Source: Fodinibacter sp963763015 (GTDB lineage Bacteria > Actinomycetota > Actinomycetes > Actinomycetales > Dermatophilaceae). Taken from it: a stretch of 64,000 bases of DNA. The DNA lies in contig CAVXML010000008.1 in NCBI GenBank assembly GCA_963763015.1, positions 243,215 to 307,214 of the forward strand, given 5' to 3'. How positions within the stretch are numbered: the stretch's first letter is position 1; every line of letters starts with the position of its first letter. Under the pieces are notes generated by a model. It was not told the DNA's origin and ran no database searches. It saw only the letters and a program-made list of their open reading frames with translations. The position numbers were made by a program, and so were the translations under genes. Positions 43,678 to 51,724 of this stretch are shown piece after piece.

Positions 43678-44322
43678 TCAGGGGTCGACGAGCTCTCGGA
43701 AGCCGGGCTCGTCGCGGATCGGGTCGAGGTCGCTGTCCTCCCGAGCGGAACCGCGGAACTCCTCGGACATCGCGATCGCCTGGCGGAGGTGCTCGAGCGC
43801 GTCACTGGTCCGGCCGAGGAGGCTCTCGCAGCAGGCGAGGTTGAAGAACAACATCGGGTACTGCGGCGAGGCCGCGACCAGGGCGCGCAGTCGGTCGGCG
43901 ACAACGGCATACTCACCCGCCCCGTAGGCTGGGGCGAGCGGGGCCCACAGCTCCCAGCCGCGGGCGTCGTACCCCTTTCCGGGCGTCCCCTCCACCAGGA
44001 GAATGGTCGTCCCCGCCTCCTTAGCGGACGCCGTCCGCCTGGCGCCGGGGGCGGCGAAGACGAGCGTTCCGGTCGGTGCGTCCACGCGGTCACCGTCGAT
44101 CTCGAACTCGGCGTGGCCGCGGAGCACGAGGAAGAGCTCCTCGTCCGCCGTGGGGTCGCCCTCGTCGTGCTCGTTGATGACGCGGTCGCCTGCGGCACGG
44201 GCCGTCCACGCAGTCGCCCCGAACGCCGTGATGCCCAGGTGATGGCGAATCGGCCGGTAGTGGCAGCCGGCGTCCTCGAACTCCTCGATCTCGTCGACGT
44301 TCGCAACCGCATTCGTCACCAT
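43678..44322 (-). CDS. Cupin-domain protein with TPR-like tail
   Basis: A 214-residue protein. The cupin barrel (~35-120) has EELFLVLRGHAEFEIDGDRV and VFAAPGARRTASAKEAGTTI; the C-terminal half is a helical repeat (LFFNLACCESLLGRTSDALE) ending in DPIRDEPGFRELVD. This combination is common in actinobacteria; function is not defined. Start ATG 44322. Confidence 0.88.
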   Translation of the reverse strand: MVTNAVANVDEIEEFEDAGCHYRPIRHHLGITAFGATAWTARAAGDRVINEHDEGDPTADEELFLVLRGHAEFEIDGDRVDAPTGTLVFAAPGARRTASAKEAGTTILLVEGTPGKGYDARGWELWAPLAPAYGAGEYAVVADRLRALVAASPQYPMLFFNLACCESLLGRTSDALEHLRQAIAMSEEFRGSAREDSDLDPIRDEPGFRELVDP

Positions 44323-44459
44323 GGGCCTCACCCTCCGTCGCAGGCCATCGCACCCCGGCCGGACTGACGTAGGGCCTGATGCTCCCCTTCGGCCGAGGTG
44401 TCGAGTGTGACAGAGCCGTGCGACAAGCACTCGTCGGGCCCCTGTGCTGCCACGTCCCG

Positions 44460-45437
44460 TCAGGGGCTGACCACGATGCGGCGGGGGGCTCGTCCCGCCG
44501 CGACCTCGGCCCAGACCCTGGGCACCTCGTCGAGCCCCACGACGTCGTGCGTCACCGAGATCGCGCCGGCGGCGGCACGGGCCAGCACCGTCGCGAACAC
44601 CTCCCGGCGCCGCTCGTCGGTGAGGGCGTTGTTGGTGTACCCGAGCACGGATGCCGACCGGCTGCGCAGCGTTGCGGAGTCGACCTCCAGGGCGGCTCCG
44701 GCGCTGCTGCCGAGGTTGACGAGCCGACCCCGGTCTCCCAGCGTGAGCACTGCGGCGGTGCCGGGAACGCCGGCGAGCGGGTCCACCACGACGTCGACGG
44801 TGCCGTCACACGCCGCGCGCAGCCGCTCGGCCAGCGACCCGGCATCCTCGTCGGCTCGAAGGTCGACCACGGCATCCGCGCCGCAGTCCACGGCCCGCTC
44901 ACACGCCTGGTCCGAGCGGGCGGCCGCGACGACTCGCCGGGCACCGAGGAGGCGGGCGGCCTGCACCGCCACCTGGCCCACGACACCACCGGCGCCGAGC
45001 ACGAGTACCTGTTCCCCCGCCTGCAGGGCCGCCCGGCCCGCGAGCACCTCCCACGCGGCCACGGCCGACAGGCCGAGCGCAGCAACGGTGGTGTCGGGCA
45101 GGTCGGCGTCGACGACGACTGCCTCGGCGGCTCGGGCGGTGGCAAGAGTGGCCAAGCCGCCGTCACCTGGCGCCATGCCTGCCGAGCTCGGGAACCAGAC
45201 GCGCCGACCGACCAGGTCGACCGGCCCGTCGCGGACCACGCCGACACCCTGCACTCCGGGAACGTAGGGAAGGGCGGGGGCACCGAAGTACGACGCACCG
45301 CTGGCACAGAGGACGTCCAGGGGCGTGATGGGCACCGCGGTCACCGCCACGAGCAGCTCGCCGTCACCAGGCAGCGGGTCGTCGCGGTCGAGAACCTCCG
45401 GGGGCCGGCCGTGGACGGTGATGGTCGCGGCGCGCAC
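44460..45437 (-). CDS. MDR/quinone-oxidoreductase-like protein
   Basis: A 325-residue medium-chain reductase without zinc ligands. N-terminal GroES-like half (LLVAVTAVPITPLDVLCASG), Rossmann site QAGEQVLVLGAGGVVGQVAV near residues 135-155. Starts at GTG 45437, 2 bp after ligA, so it is the last gene of the catabolic operon. Probably reduces an enoyl, quinone or ring-cleavage intermediate with NAD(P)H. Confidence 0.85.
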   Translation of the reverse strand: MRAATITVHGRPPEVLDRDDPLPGDGELLVAVTAVPITPLDVLCASGASYFGAPALPYVPGVQGVGVVRDGPVDLVGRRVWFPSSAGMAPGDGGLATLATARAAEAVVVDADLPDTTVAALGLSAVAAWEVLAGRAALQAGEQVLVLGAGGVVGQVAVQAARLLGARRVVAAARSDQACERAVDCGADAVVDLRADEDAGSLAERLRAACDGTVDVVVDPLAGVPGTAAVLTLGDRGRLVNLGSSAGAALEVDSATLRSRSASVLGYTNNALTDERRREVFATVLARAAAGAISVTHDVVGLDEVPRVWAEVAAGRAPRRIVVSP

Positions 45438-45439
45438 GG

Positions 45440-45802
45440 TCAGGTGGCGATGTCGGGGTACGGCAGCGAGAAGTGCGCCAGGGCCGCGCCGTAGCGCTTC
45501 TGGTAGGACAGCGGCTCGGGGTGGTCGCGCTCGAACATCGCGATGAACAACGTCAGGGTGAGGAACGGGTGCGCGCCCAGCTCGAACAGCGCGACGTGGT
45601 CGTGGCCGACGAGGGCGGTTCGCTCCTCCTCGTCGAAGGCGAGCCAGGTGCTCGCCTCGCCGTCGACGGCGCCCAGGATGCGGTTCGCCTGCGTCTCCTC
45701 CCACCACGCGACGAGACCGGCCGGGTCCTCGCGGTAGCGCTCGACGAGGGCGGGGTCGCGGTCGACGGTGAACAGGAACTTGTCGAGGAGGTACTTGCTC
45801 AT
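45440..45802 (-). CDS. LigA-type extradiol dioxygenase alpha subunit
   Basis: A 120-residue protein of the protocatechuate 4,5-dioxygenase alpha-subunit family (LLDKFLFTVDRDPALVERYR, then DHVALFELGAHPFLTLTLFI). It caps the active site of the beta subunit. ATG 45802 overlaps the ligB stop (ATGA). The beta-then-alpha order is as seen here; substrate could be a protocatechuate-, gallate- or similar catechol. Confidence 0.9.
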   Translation of the reverse strand: MSKYLLDKFLFTVDRDPALVERYREDPAGLVAWWEETQANRILGAVDGEASTWLAFDEEERTALVGHDHVALFELGAHPFLTLTLFIAMFERDHPEPLSYQKRYGAALAHFSLPYPDIAT

Positions 45803-46662
45803 GCCGGGTCTCCCTTCGGGTACCAGGTGAAGTAGGCCTCCATCGTGTGGAACAGGTCGAGGGAGTCCACGTGGTCCGCCCTCGCGTTCTCGCCCGCGAC
45901 CCCCATCATGAGCATGAAGTCCATGAAGCCGTGGGTCGCGTTCCCGGGCTGGTGGAGGCTGTCGAGGGTGACCTCGCGGAGGCACCCGTCGAGGTCGCCG
46001 TTCGCGATCCACTCCACGGCCCGGTGGTCGAACTCCGGATCGGGGCCGTGCGGGCCGAACTGCCGGGGGCCGCCCAGCTCGAGGGACAGGTGCCCCGTGC
46101 CGATGATGGCCACCCGCTGCTCGCTCGGCCAGGACTCGACGAGCTCGCGGATCGTGCGGCCGAGCTCGACGAAGCGCCTCGGCTGCGGCAGCGGGGGCGC
46201 GAAGATGTTCGTGTAGATCGGCACGATGGGCAGGTCGGCCTGGGGGCGCAGCGTGATGATCGGGCAGGTGATCGAGTGGTCGATGCGCAGCTCGTTGCTG
46301 AAGGCGAGGTCGAAGCCGGAGTCCAGACCGCCACGCAGGATGTGCGACGAGAGCTCCTCGTGGCCGTCGAGCCGGAACCGCGGGAGCCCGAACTCGCGCT
46401 CCTCGTTGTACCAGTTGGCGTCATAGGCGGGTGCCTTGCCCACGAGGAACTGGGGCATGTTGTCGAGCCACAGCTGGTGGAAGTGGTCGCTGCCCACCAT
46501 GACGAGCACGTCGGGGCGCGCGCGGGTCAGCGTCTCCCGGAAGCGCTCGATCTTGGCGACCCACTCGTCCGCGAACGGTGGCCGCTCCTCGCCGACCGCG
46601 GTGCTCGCGCGGTAGTAGAAGGGATGGTGGGTCGAGGCGATCACGGCGACGACCTGCGCCAT
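45799..46662 (-). CDS. LigB-type class III extradiol ring-cleaving dioxygenase
   Basis: A 287-residue catalytic subunit. Iron-ligand regions: AVIASTHHPFYYR at the N-terminus (His pair), VMVGSDHFHQLWLDNMPQF (second His) and a C-terminal acidic region; GTGHLSLELGGPRQFGPHGP carries the acid/base His. It inserts O2 beside the hydroxyls of a catecholic acid. Start ATG 46662. It lies 19 bp after the citryl-CoA-lyase-like gene and is coupled to ligA. Confidence 0.92.
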   Translation of the reverse strand: MAQVVAVIASTHHPFYYRASTAVGEERPPFADEWVAKIERFRETLTRARPDVLVMVGSDHFHQLWLDNMPQFLVGKAPAYDANWYNEEREFGLPRFRLDGHEELSSHILRGGLDSGFDLAFSNELRIDHSITCPIITLRPQADLPIVPIYTNIFAPPLPQPRRFVELGRTIRELVESWPSEQRVAIIGTGHLSLELGGPRQFGPHGPDPEFDHRAVEWIANGDLDGCLREVTLDSLHQPGNATHGFMDFMLMMGVAGENARADHVDSLDLFHTMEAYFTWYPKGDPA

Positions 46663-46681
46663 GGCGGTCTCCTTCCGGGAG

Positions 46682-47467
46682 TCAGGACTGCGGGTCGACG
46701 TACTCCGCGTTGCGGTCGACGGCCAGGTAGACGTCCATGCCGATCGGATGCCGCCGCTCCTCGGCGATCTGCCCGAGCAGCCCGGCCGCCCGTGCGAGCA
46801 GCGCGAAGCCGCGAAGCAGCTCGACCGGCAGGCCGAGGTCGGCCAGGGCCGCACCGCAGACACCCGCACCGTTGAGCGGTAGCCGCCGGCCGAGCACCTG
46901 GTGGTGCACCCGTCCGACGGCCTCGAAGAGGCGCAGGTGCGGCCCTCGGAGGCCCTCCTCCTCGGCGATCCCGATGAGGACGGGGGTGCGCGGGTCTCCG
47001 TCCTTGTGCACCGGGTGACCGAGCCCAGGGACGTACCGGCCGGACTCCTTGGTGCGACGAACGGCCTGGAGCGCCACGGCATCCCACTGCTCGTCGGTCT
47101 CGGGCAGGTCGTTCCCGAGCTCGACGACCACGGCGTCGAGGAAGGCACCGCAGTCCTCCGTGACACCGAGGAAGCGCGAGCCGCCGCCCAGCAGGCCGGC
47201 GGCGAGGGCGCCCTGGAGGGAGTCCGGCGCGGAGAGGTAGGTGAGGCGGGCGGCTATCGCGGTCGGGGTGAAGCCGTGGTCGGCCAGGGCGACCAGGACT
47301 GCCTCGAAGACCCTGGTCTCCGAGGGGGTGGGCCGGCGCATCGCGACGAGCCAGAAGGCGAGCTCGCCGAAGCCGACCTTGCCCATGAGGTCGGCGGTGA
47401 GGTCCTGACCGAGGAGCCGGATCTCGTCGGCGCTCGAGGTCCCGAGGGACGTCGGGAAGGTGGTCAT
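46682..47467 (-). CDS. Citryl-CoA lyase-like protein (citrate synthase superfamily)
   Basis: A 261-residue protein, shorter than citrate synthase (~370-430), resembling the CCL module of ATP-citrate lyase. Motifs: GKVGFGELAFWLVAMRRPTP at the N-terminus, YVPGLGHPVHKDGDPRTPVL near 150, and LPLNGAGVCGAALADLGLPV near 205. CCL proteins cleave citryl-CoA to acetyl-CoA and oxaloacetate. Here the CoA-transferase just upstream (ATGA overlap) and LigAB downstream suggest it splits a CoA ester of a citrate-like ring-cleavage product (inference). Confidence 0.88.
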   Translation of the reverse strand: MTTFPTSLGTSSADEIRLLGQDLTADLMGKVGFGELAFWLVAMRRPTPSETRVFEAVLVALADHGFTPTAIAARLTYLSAPDSLQGALAAGLLGGGSRFLGVTEDCGAFLDAVVVELGNDLPETDEQWDAVALQAVRRTKESGRYVPGLGHPVHKDGDPRTPVLIGIAEEEGLRGPHLRLFEAVGRVHHQVLGRRLPLNGAGVCGAALADLGLPVELLRGFALLARAAGLLGQIAEERRHPIGMDVYLAVDRNAEYVDPQS

Positions 47468-48645
47468 GCGCCGAGCTCCTTCGCCGGAGCGGGCGCGGGC
47501 TCGGCGAGCCAGCGGCGGATCTCGTCACCGTGCTCGTCGAGGGCCGGGGGCGCCAGGCGGTAGTCGGGCGGCGTGGCCGAGAAGCGGATGGGGTTGCGTA
47601 CCGACGGGACCGCCGCCTCCCCCTCGCCCACGACGACCACCGGGTCCAGGCCCACGGACTCGGCAAAGGCCACGCCCCCGTCGACGGAGTTGATGGGTCC
47701 GCAGGGCACACCGGCGGCGGTGAGGTCCTTGAACCACTCCATCGTGGTGCGGCCGGCGAGGCGCTCGACGAGCAACGGCCGCAGCTCGTGGCGGTTCGCC
47801 GTGCGGTCCTCGTTCCCGCGGAACCGGGGGTCGTCGGCCAGCTCGGGCACACCGAGCACCGCGACGAGGCGGCGGAACTGGCCGCTGTTGCCGGCGGTGA
47901 CGATGAGGTCGCCGTCGGCGCAGGGCAGCGGCTCGTAGGGGAACAGGCTGGGGTGGCTGTTCCCCATGCGGCTCGGCACGACCCCACCGGCCACGTAGGC
48001 GCTCGACTGGTTGACCAGCCCCGACAGCGCCGACGACAGGAGGTTGACCTCGACGTGCTGCCCTGTGCCCGTCTCGTGCCGCGTGTTGAGCGCCGCGAGC
48101 ACGCCGATCGTCGCGTGCAGCCCCGCCATCACGTCGAACACCGAGATGCCCGCTCGGTAGGGCGGGCCGTCGGGGTCACCGGTGAGGCTCATCAGCCCTG
48201 AGATGGCCTGCACCATGAGGTCGTAACCGGGCAGGTCCCGCCCACCGGGCCCGCTGCCGAAGCCGCTGATCGACGCGTAGACGACACCGGGGTTGGTGGC
48301 GCGCACACTGTCGTAGTCGAGGCCGAACCGGGCCAAGCCGCCGGGCTTGAAGTTCTCGACGAGCACGTCGGCGCGACGGGCCAGCTCGTGGGCGGCGGAC
48401 AGGTCGCCCTCGTCCTTGAGGTCGAGGGCCACGGAGCGCTTGTTGCGGTTGACGCCCAGGTAGTACGTCGAGATGCCGTCGCGCACCGGTGGGCTCCAGG
48501 TGCGGGTGTCGTCGCCGCCGGGCGACTCGACCTTGACGACCTCCGCCCCGAGGTCGGCGAGCAGCATCGTCGCGTACGGGCCGGCGAGGATCCGGGAGAA
48601 GTCGGCGACGAGCAGACCCGCCAGGGGGCCGCTGCGCTCGGACAT
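47464..48645 (-). CDS. Family III (CaiB/BaiF) CoA-transferase
   Basis: A 393-residue CoA-transferase. Landmarks: GPLAGLLVADFSRILAGPYA at the N-terminus, YYLGVNRNKRSVALDLKDEG, and VLVENFKPGGLARFGLDYDS. Asp of the family active site is in GYDLMVQAISGLMSLTGDPD. ATG 48645 has GAGGAG directly upstream; an ATG 24 bases earlier lacks one. First gene of the operon, behind an operator at 48676-48689. It should activate a dicarboxylic or hydroxy acid to its CoA thioester for the downstream lyase. Confidence 0.92.
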   Translation of the reverse strand: MSERSGPLAGLLVADFSRILAGPYATMLLADLGAEVVKVESPGGDDTRTWSPPVRDGISTYYLGVNRNKRSVALDLKDEGDLSAAHELARRADVLVENFKPGGLARFGLDYDSVRATNPGVVYASISGFGSGPGGRDLPGYDLMVQAISGLMSLTGDPDGPPYRAGISVFDVMAGLHATIGVLAALNTRHETGTGQHVEVNLLSSALSGLVNQSSAYVAGGVVPSRMGNSHPSLFPYEPLPCADGDLIVTAGNSGQFRRLVAVLGVPELADDPRFRGNEDRTANRHELRPLLVERLAGRTTMEWFKDLTAAGVPCGPINSVDGGVAFAESVGLDPVVVVGEGEAAVPSVRNPIRFSATPPDYRLAPPALDEHGDEIRRWLAEPAPAPAKELGA

Positions 48646-48675
48646 CGTCTGACTCCTCGGTCTGGACACTGCAAA

Positions 48676-48689
48676 CGGACACCTGTCCG
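48676..48689. promoter_or_regulatory. IclR-type operator 1 (CGGACA-CC-TGTCCG)
   Basis: CGGACACCTGTCCG, 31 bp upstream of the CoA-transferase start; the palindrome extends one base each side (ACGGACA/TGTCCGT). First of three matching sites in the divergent intergenic region. Confidence 0.75.
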
Positions 48690-48727
48690 TCTCCGCTGGG
48701 TCTGTTGAGTGTCACGTCGCGGGCCGA

Positions 48728-48784
48728 GCACTGTCAAGTGCCAATTGGGTCATGGAGCCGCTTGTCGTGGACTCTTGACAGTGC
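48728..48784. promoter_or_regulatory. Mirrored divergent -35 elements
   Basis: GCACTGTCAAG (48728-48738) is the exact reverse complement of CTTGACAGTGC (48774-48784). Each therefore presents TTGACAGTGC pointing outward, a consensus -35 for each divergent transcript. The -10 boxes are not clear. Confidence 0.55.
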
Positions 48785-48795
48785 GCAGCGACGGG

Positions 48796-48809
48796 CGGAC
48801 AGTTGTCGG
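48796..48809. promoter_or_regulatory. IclR-type operator 2 (CGGACA-GT-TGTCGG)
   Basis: CGGACAGTTGTCGG, one mismatch from the other two sites, placed where the -10 region of the rightward promoter would be. Confidence 0.65.
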
Positions 48810-48833
48810 TCAACGGCACAGGATGCCGCACAG

Positions 48834-48847
48834 CGGACACATGTCCG
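48834..48847. promoter_or_regulatory. IclR-type operator 3 (CGGACA-CA-TGTCCG)
   Basis: CGGACACATGTCCG, 24 bp before the amidohydrolase start. Half-site and spacing are identical to operator 1. Confidence 0.75.
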
Positions 48848-48870
48848 ACGACGTGGACGAGGAGAGGGTC

Positions 48871-50352
48871 ATGGCTCACGACGAAGTGGCCGACGGGCGG
48901 GCAGTGCTGTTCCGCAACGCAACCGTGTTGACGATGGACGACGCCCATCGCGTGCTGACCGGAGGCGACGTGCTCGTCGTCGGGGACCGGGTCGCAGAGG
49001 TGGGTTCCGGGCTCACGGCGCCCGAGGGGGCGCTCGAGATCGACGCGACGGGCGGCATCCTCATGCCCGGCATGATCGACACGCACCGGCACATGTGGCA
49101 GACGGCCATGCGCGGGTACGGCGCAGACTGGACCCTCACCCAGTACTTCGTCTGGTACTACCTCGAGCACGGGCGGCAGTTCCGCCCCGAGGACGTGCAC
49201 ACCGGCAACCTGCTCTCCGCCTGGGACGCCCTCGAGGCCGGGGTCACCACGACCGTCGACTGGTCGCACGGGCTGCAGTCCGTCGAGCACGCCGAGGCCG
49301 CGGTCGACGCGCTCCAGTCCGTGCCGGGCCGGTTCGTGCTCGGCTACGGAAACATCCAGGCGGGCCCGTGGGAGTGGACGGCCGACCCCGCGGTGCGCTC
49401 GTTCCTCGAACGTCGGCGCGGCGACCTCTACGGATGGCAGCTCGCGTTCGACGTCACCGGCGATCCAGCCTTTCCCGAGCGCCCCGCGTTCGAGGTGGCG
49501 CGCGAGCTCGAGCTGCCGGTCACGACGCACGCCGGGGTCTGGGGCGCGACGAACGACGACGGCATCCGCCTCATGCACGAGAACGGCTTCATGGACGAGC
49601 GGAACGTCTACGTGCACGCCGCGACGCTGTCGGCCGACTCCTACCACCGCATCGCGGCCACGGGCGGGTCGGCGTCGGTGTCGACCGAGTCGGAGCAGAG
49701 CGCCGGGCAGGGTTACCCGCCCACATGGCAGCTGCGTCGCCACGACATCCCGGTCTCGCTGTCGATGGACACGAGCGTCTGGTGGAGCAGCGACCTCTTC
49801 TCGGCCATGCGCACCACCTTGGGCGCGGACCGCTCGCGCGAGCACCTCGAGGCGCACGCCAAGGGCGACACCGTCACCAATGTGCGGCTGCGCGCCGAGA
49901 ACGTCGTCGACTGGGCCACCCGCGGCGGAGCCCGCGCGCTGGGGCGTGACGAGCTGGGGCGTCTGGTGCCGGGCGCCAAGGCCGACGTCGTACTCATCAA
50001 GAACGACCGCTCGCCGGTGTCCTTCCCCCTCCTCAACCCCTACGGCCACGTCGCCTTCCAGGCGCAGCGCGGCGACGTGCACACGGTGGTCGTCGACGGC
50101 AGGGTGGTCAAGCACGAGGGCGCGCTCGTCGGCTGCGACCTCGCCGACCTCCGGCGCCGGGCAGAGGCGACGGTCGAGCACCTCGTCCGTGAGATGGGAG
50201 ACGAGGCCTGGGATGCCGGGATGAACCCGGCCCTGCCGGGCGACGACGACAAGGTGCTCGACAACCCCTACCAGTACACCGAGTTCCGCACGGACACGAC
50301 CCGGGCGCGCGGCACGGTGTTCGGCGAGCCGGGGGCCGGCGAGGAGAGCTGA
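48871..50352 (+). CDS. Amidohydrolase (ATZ/TRZ-type deaminase/chlorohydrolase family)
   Basis: A 493-residue metal-dependent hydrolase. Metal and active-site landmarks: GMIDTHRHMWQTAMRGYGAD (HxH equivalent) near residues 65-85, PVTTHAGVW (third His) near 215, YVHAATLS (fourth) near 250, and SLSMDTSVWWSSDLF (Asp) near 295. The C-terminus returns to the small beta sandwich (GRLVPGAKADVVLIKNDRS). Relatives deaminate or dechlorinate heteroaromatics or hydrolyse ring amides. ATG 48871 is chosen because GAGGAGAGG lies upstream; earlier ATGs at 48822 and 48841 lie in the operator region. Divergent from the LigAB operon under shared operators, so it probably acts early in the same pathway. Confidence 0.88.
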   Translation: MAHDEVADGRAVLFRNATVLTMDDAHRVLTGGDVLVVGDRVAEVGSGLTAPEGALEIDATGGILMPGMIDTHRHMWQTAMRGYGADWTLTQYFVWYYLEHGRQFRPEDVHTGNLLSAWDALEAGVTTTVDWSHGLQSVEHAEAAVDALQSVPGRFVLGYGNIQAGPWEWTADPAVRSFLERRRGDLYGWQLAFDVTGDPAFPERPAFEVARELELPVTTHAGVWGATNDDGIRLMHENGFMDERNVYVHAATLSADSYHRIAATGGSASVSTESEQSAGQGYPPTWQLRRHDIPVSLSMDTSVWWSSDLFSAMRTTLGADRSREHLEAHAKGDTVTNVRLRAENVVDWATRGGARALGRDELGRLVPGAKADVVLIKNDRSPVSFPLLNPYGHVAFQAQRGDVHTVVVDGRVVKHEGALVGCDLADLRRRAEATVEHLVREMGDEAWDAGMNPALPGDDDKVLDNPYQYTEFRTDTTRARGTVFGEPGAGEES

Positions 50353-50361
50353 GCGGCCGAC

Positions 50362-50413
50362 GACTGCGGACCGTGACTCCGGGCTGTGACTGCGGACTGT
50401 GACTGCGGGCGGC
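50362..50413 (+). repeat. Four 13-bp tandem repeats before iclR
   Basis: Four consecutive 13-mers: GACTGCGGACCGT, GACTCCGGGCTGT, GACTGCGGACTGT, GACTGCGGGCGGC. They begin 9 bp after the amidohydrolase stop and end about 70 bp before the iclR start. May be a binding array or a replication-slippage repeat. Confidence 0.85.
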
Positions 50414-50481
50414 AGTCGGCGGCGACCACGTAGGGTGCCGCCCGCGGCGTGGTTGTGCACGCGTCAACCGAGGGAGGTGTG

Positions 50482-51294
50482 ATGGCCGGACGTGGCCAGG
50501 GAGCCGACTTCGTCGAGGCGTTGGCCCGCGGCCTCGACGTCATCGCGTCGTTCTCGACCGAGCGGCCGCAGATGTCGCTCAGCGAGGTGGCCCAGGCCAC
50601 CGACCTGGCACGACCCACGGCCCGCCGGCTCCTGCTCACCCTCGAGGAGCTCGGCTACGTGCGCTCACGCGATGGCGTCTTCACCCTCACGCCCCGGGTG
50701 CTCGCCCTCGGCACGGCATACGTCTCGTCGTTGGGTCTGTGGGAGATCGCCAGGCCGCGGCTCGAGGCGTTGGTGGGACGCACCGGGGAGTCATCGTCGA
50801 TGGCCCAGCTCGACGGCTCGGACATCGTCTACGTCGCTCGGGTGTCGGTACCCAAGATCATCGCCCTGAGGGTCGAGGTGGGCACCCGGTTCCCTGCGCC
50901 GCCCACCTCCCAGGGCAAGGTGCTGCTGGCTGCCCTCGACCCGGCCAGGCTCGACGAGGTGCTCGGGACGCCCAGCCGAGCGGGCCTGCGCGGTTACGTC
51001 GTCCGGCCGCGCGAGGAGCTCGAGGAGGAGCTGGCGCGGGTTCGGGCCCGCGGCTGGGCGCTCGCCGACGAGGAGCTCGCGCCGGGTGTGCGCTCGGTCG
51101 CCGTGCCGGTGCGTGACGGCACCGGCACGGTGCGGGCCGCCATGAACATCACGGTCCACGCGGCCGAGACCTCGACCGAGCGGTTGGTCGACGAGCTCTT
51201 GCCGCTTCTCCAGCGCACCGCCGCCGACGTGAGCGACGACTGGGCGCTGTGGCAGCGCCGGCCCCACCGCGAGATCGAGCCCCGCTCGACCTGA
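50482..51294 (+). CDS. IclR-family regulator (PcaR/PobR-like)
   Basis: A 270-residue regulator: winged HTH at ~10-75 (LSEVAQATDLARPTARRLLL, VFTLTPRVLALGTAY) and IclR effector domain (SSSMAQLDGSDIVYVARVSV, APPTSQGKVLLAAL). The residues around ALARGLDVIASF place it with aromatic-catabolism regulators. ATG 50482 follows GGAGGTGTG. It likely binds the three CGGACA-N2-TGTCCG sites at 48.68-48.85 kb and senses an aromatic acid. Confidence 0.93.
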   Translation: MAGRGQGADFVEALARGLDVIASFSTERPQMSLSEVAQATDLARPTARRLLLTLEELGYVRSRDGVFTLTPRVLALGTAYVSSLGLWEIARPRLEALVGRTGESSSMAQLDGSDIVYVARVSVPKIIALRVEVGTRFPAPPTSQGKVLLAALDPARLDEVLGTPSRAGLRGYVVRPREELEEELARVRARGWALADEELAPGVRSVAVPVRDGTGTVRAAMNITVHAAETSTERLVDELLPLLQRTAADVSDDWALWQRRPHREIEPRST

Positions 51295-51384
51295 GCCAGT
51301 TCTGCGGCGAGGATGAATACGCCGTGTGCGCCGCGGCGGCCCTTGCCGTGGCACCGACCACGACGCCAGTCCGACGTGCCCTGC

Positions 51385-51717
51385 TCAGCCCCGCGCCGGG
51401 GTTCGGGGTGGCGTGGACTCGATCCACAGCGCCCAACGGCGCAGTGCTACCGCCACTGCAATGATGACGATCAACTTGGCCCCTTCATCCGGAGCGAAAC
51501 GCGGTTCATATGCCAAGTCCTTGATTGTGGCTGCTGCCTGGCTCAACACGAGCACCAGCGAGACGAAGAACAGCACTTGTACGGCGACAGCTGGCCGACG
51601 ATGGAGCCGGCGCAGCAACAGCGGGCCGCCGGCTCCGTAGTCCGCACCGTCGAGCGACACTGCAACCGTCCGGAAGACGAGTGCCCAAATAGCCGGAAGG
51701 GTCACCTCAACGAACAT
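51385..51717 (-). CDS. Hypothetical small membrane protein
   Basis: A 110-residue protein with hydrophobic stretches LPAIWALVFRTVAVSL, AVQVLFFVSLVLVLSQAAAT and AKLIVIIAVAVALRRWALW, so two or three membrane helices. Follows the next gene by 7 bp and is presumably co-transcribed with it. No family recognised. Base composition is somewhat less GC-rich than its neighbours, which may mean acquired DNA. Confidence 0.65.
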   Translation of the reverse strand: MFVEVTLPAIWALVFRTVAVSLDGADYGAGGPLLLRRLHRRPAVAVQVLFFVSLVLVLSQAAATIKDLAYEPRFAPDEGAKLIVIIAVAVALRRWALWIESTPPRTPARG

Positions 51718-51724
51718 CCAGGAG

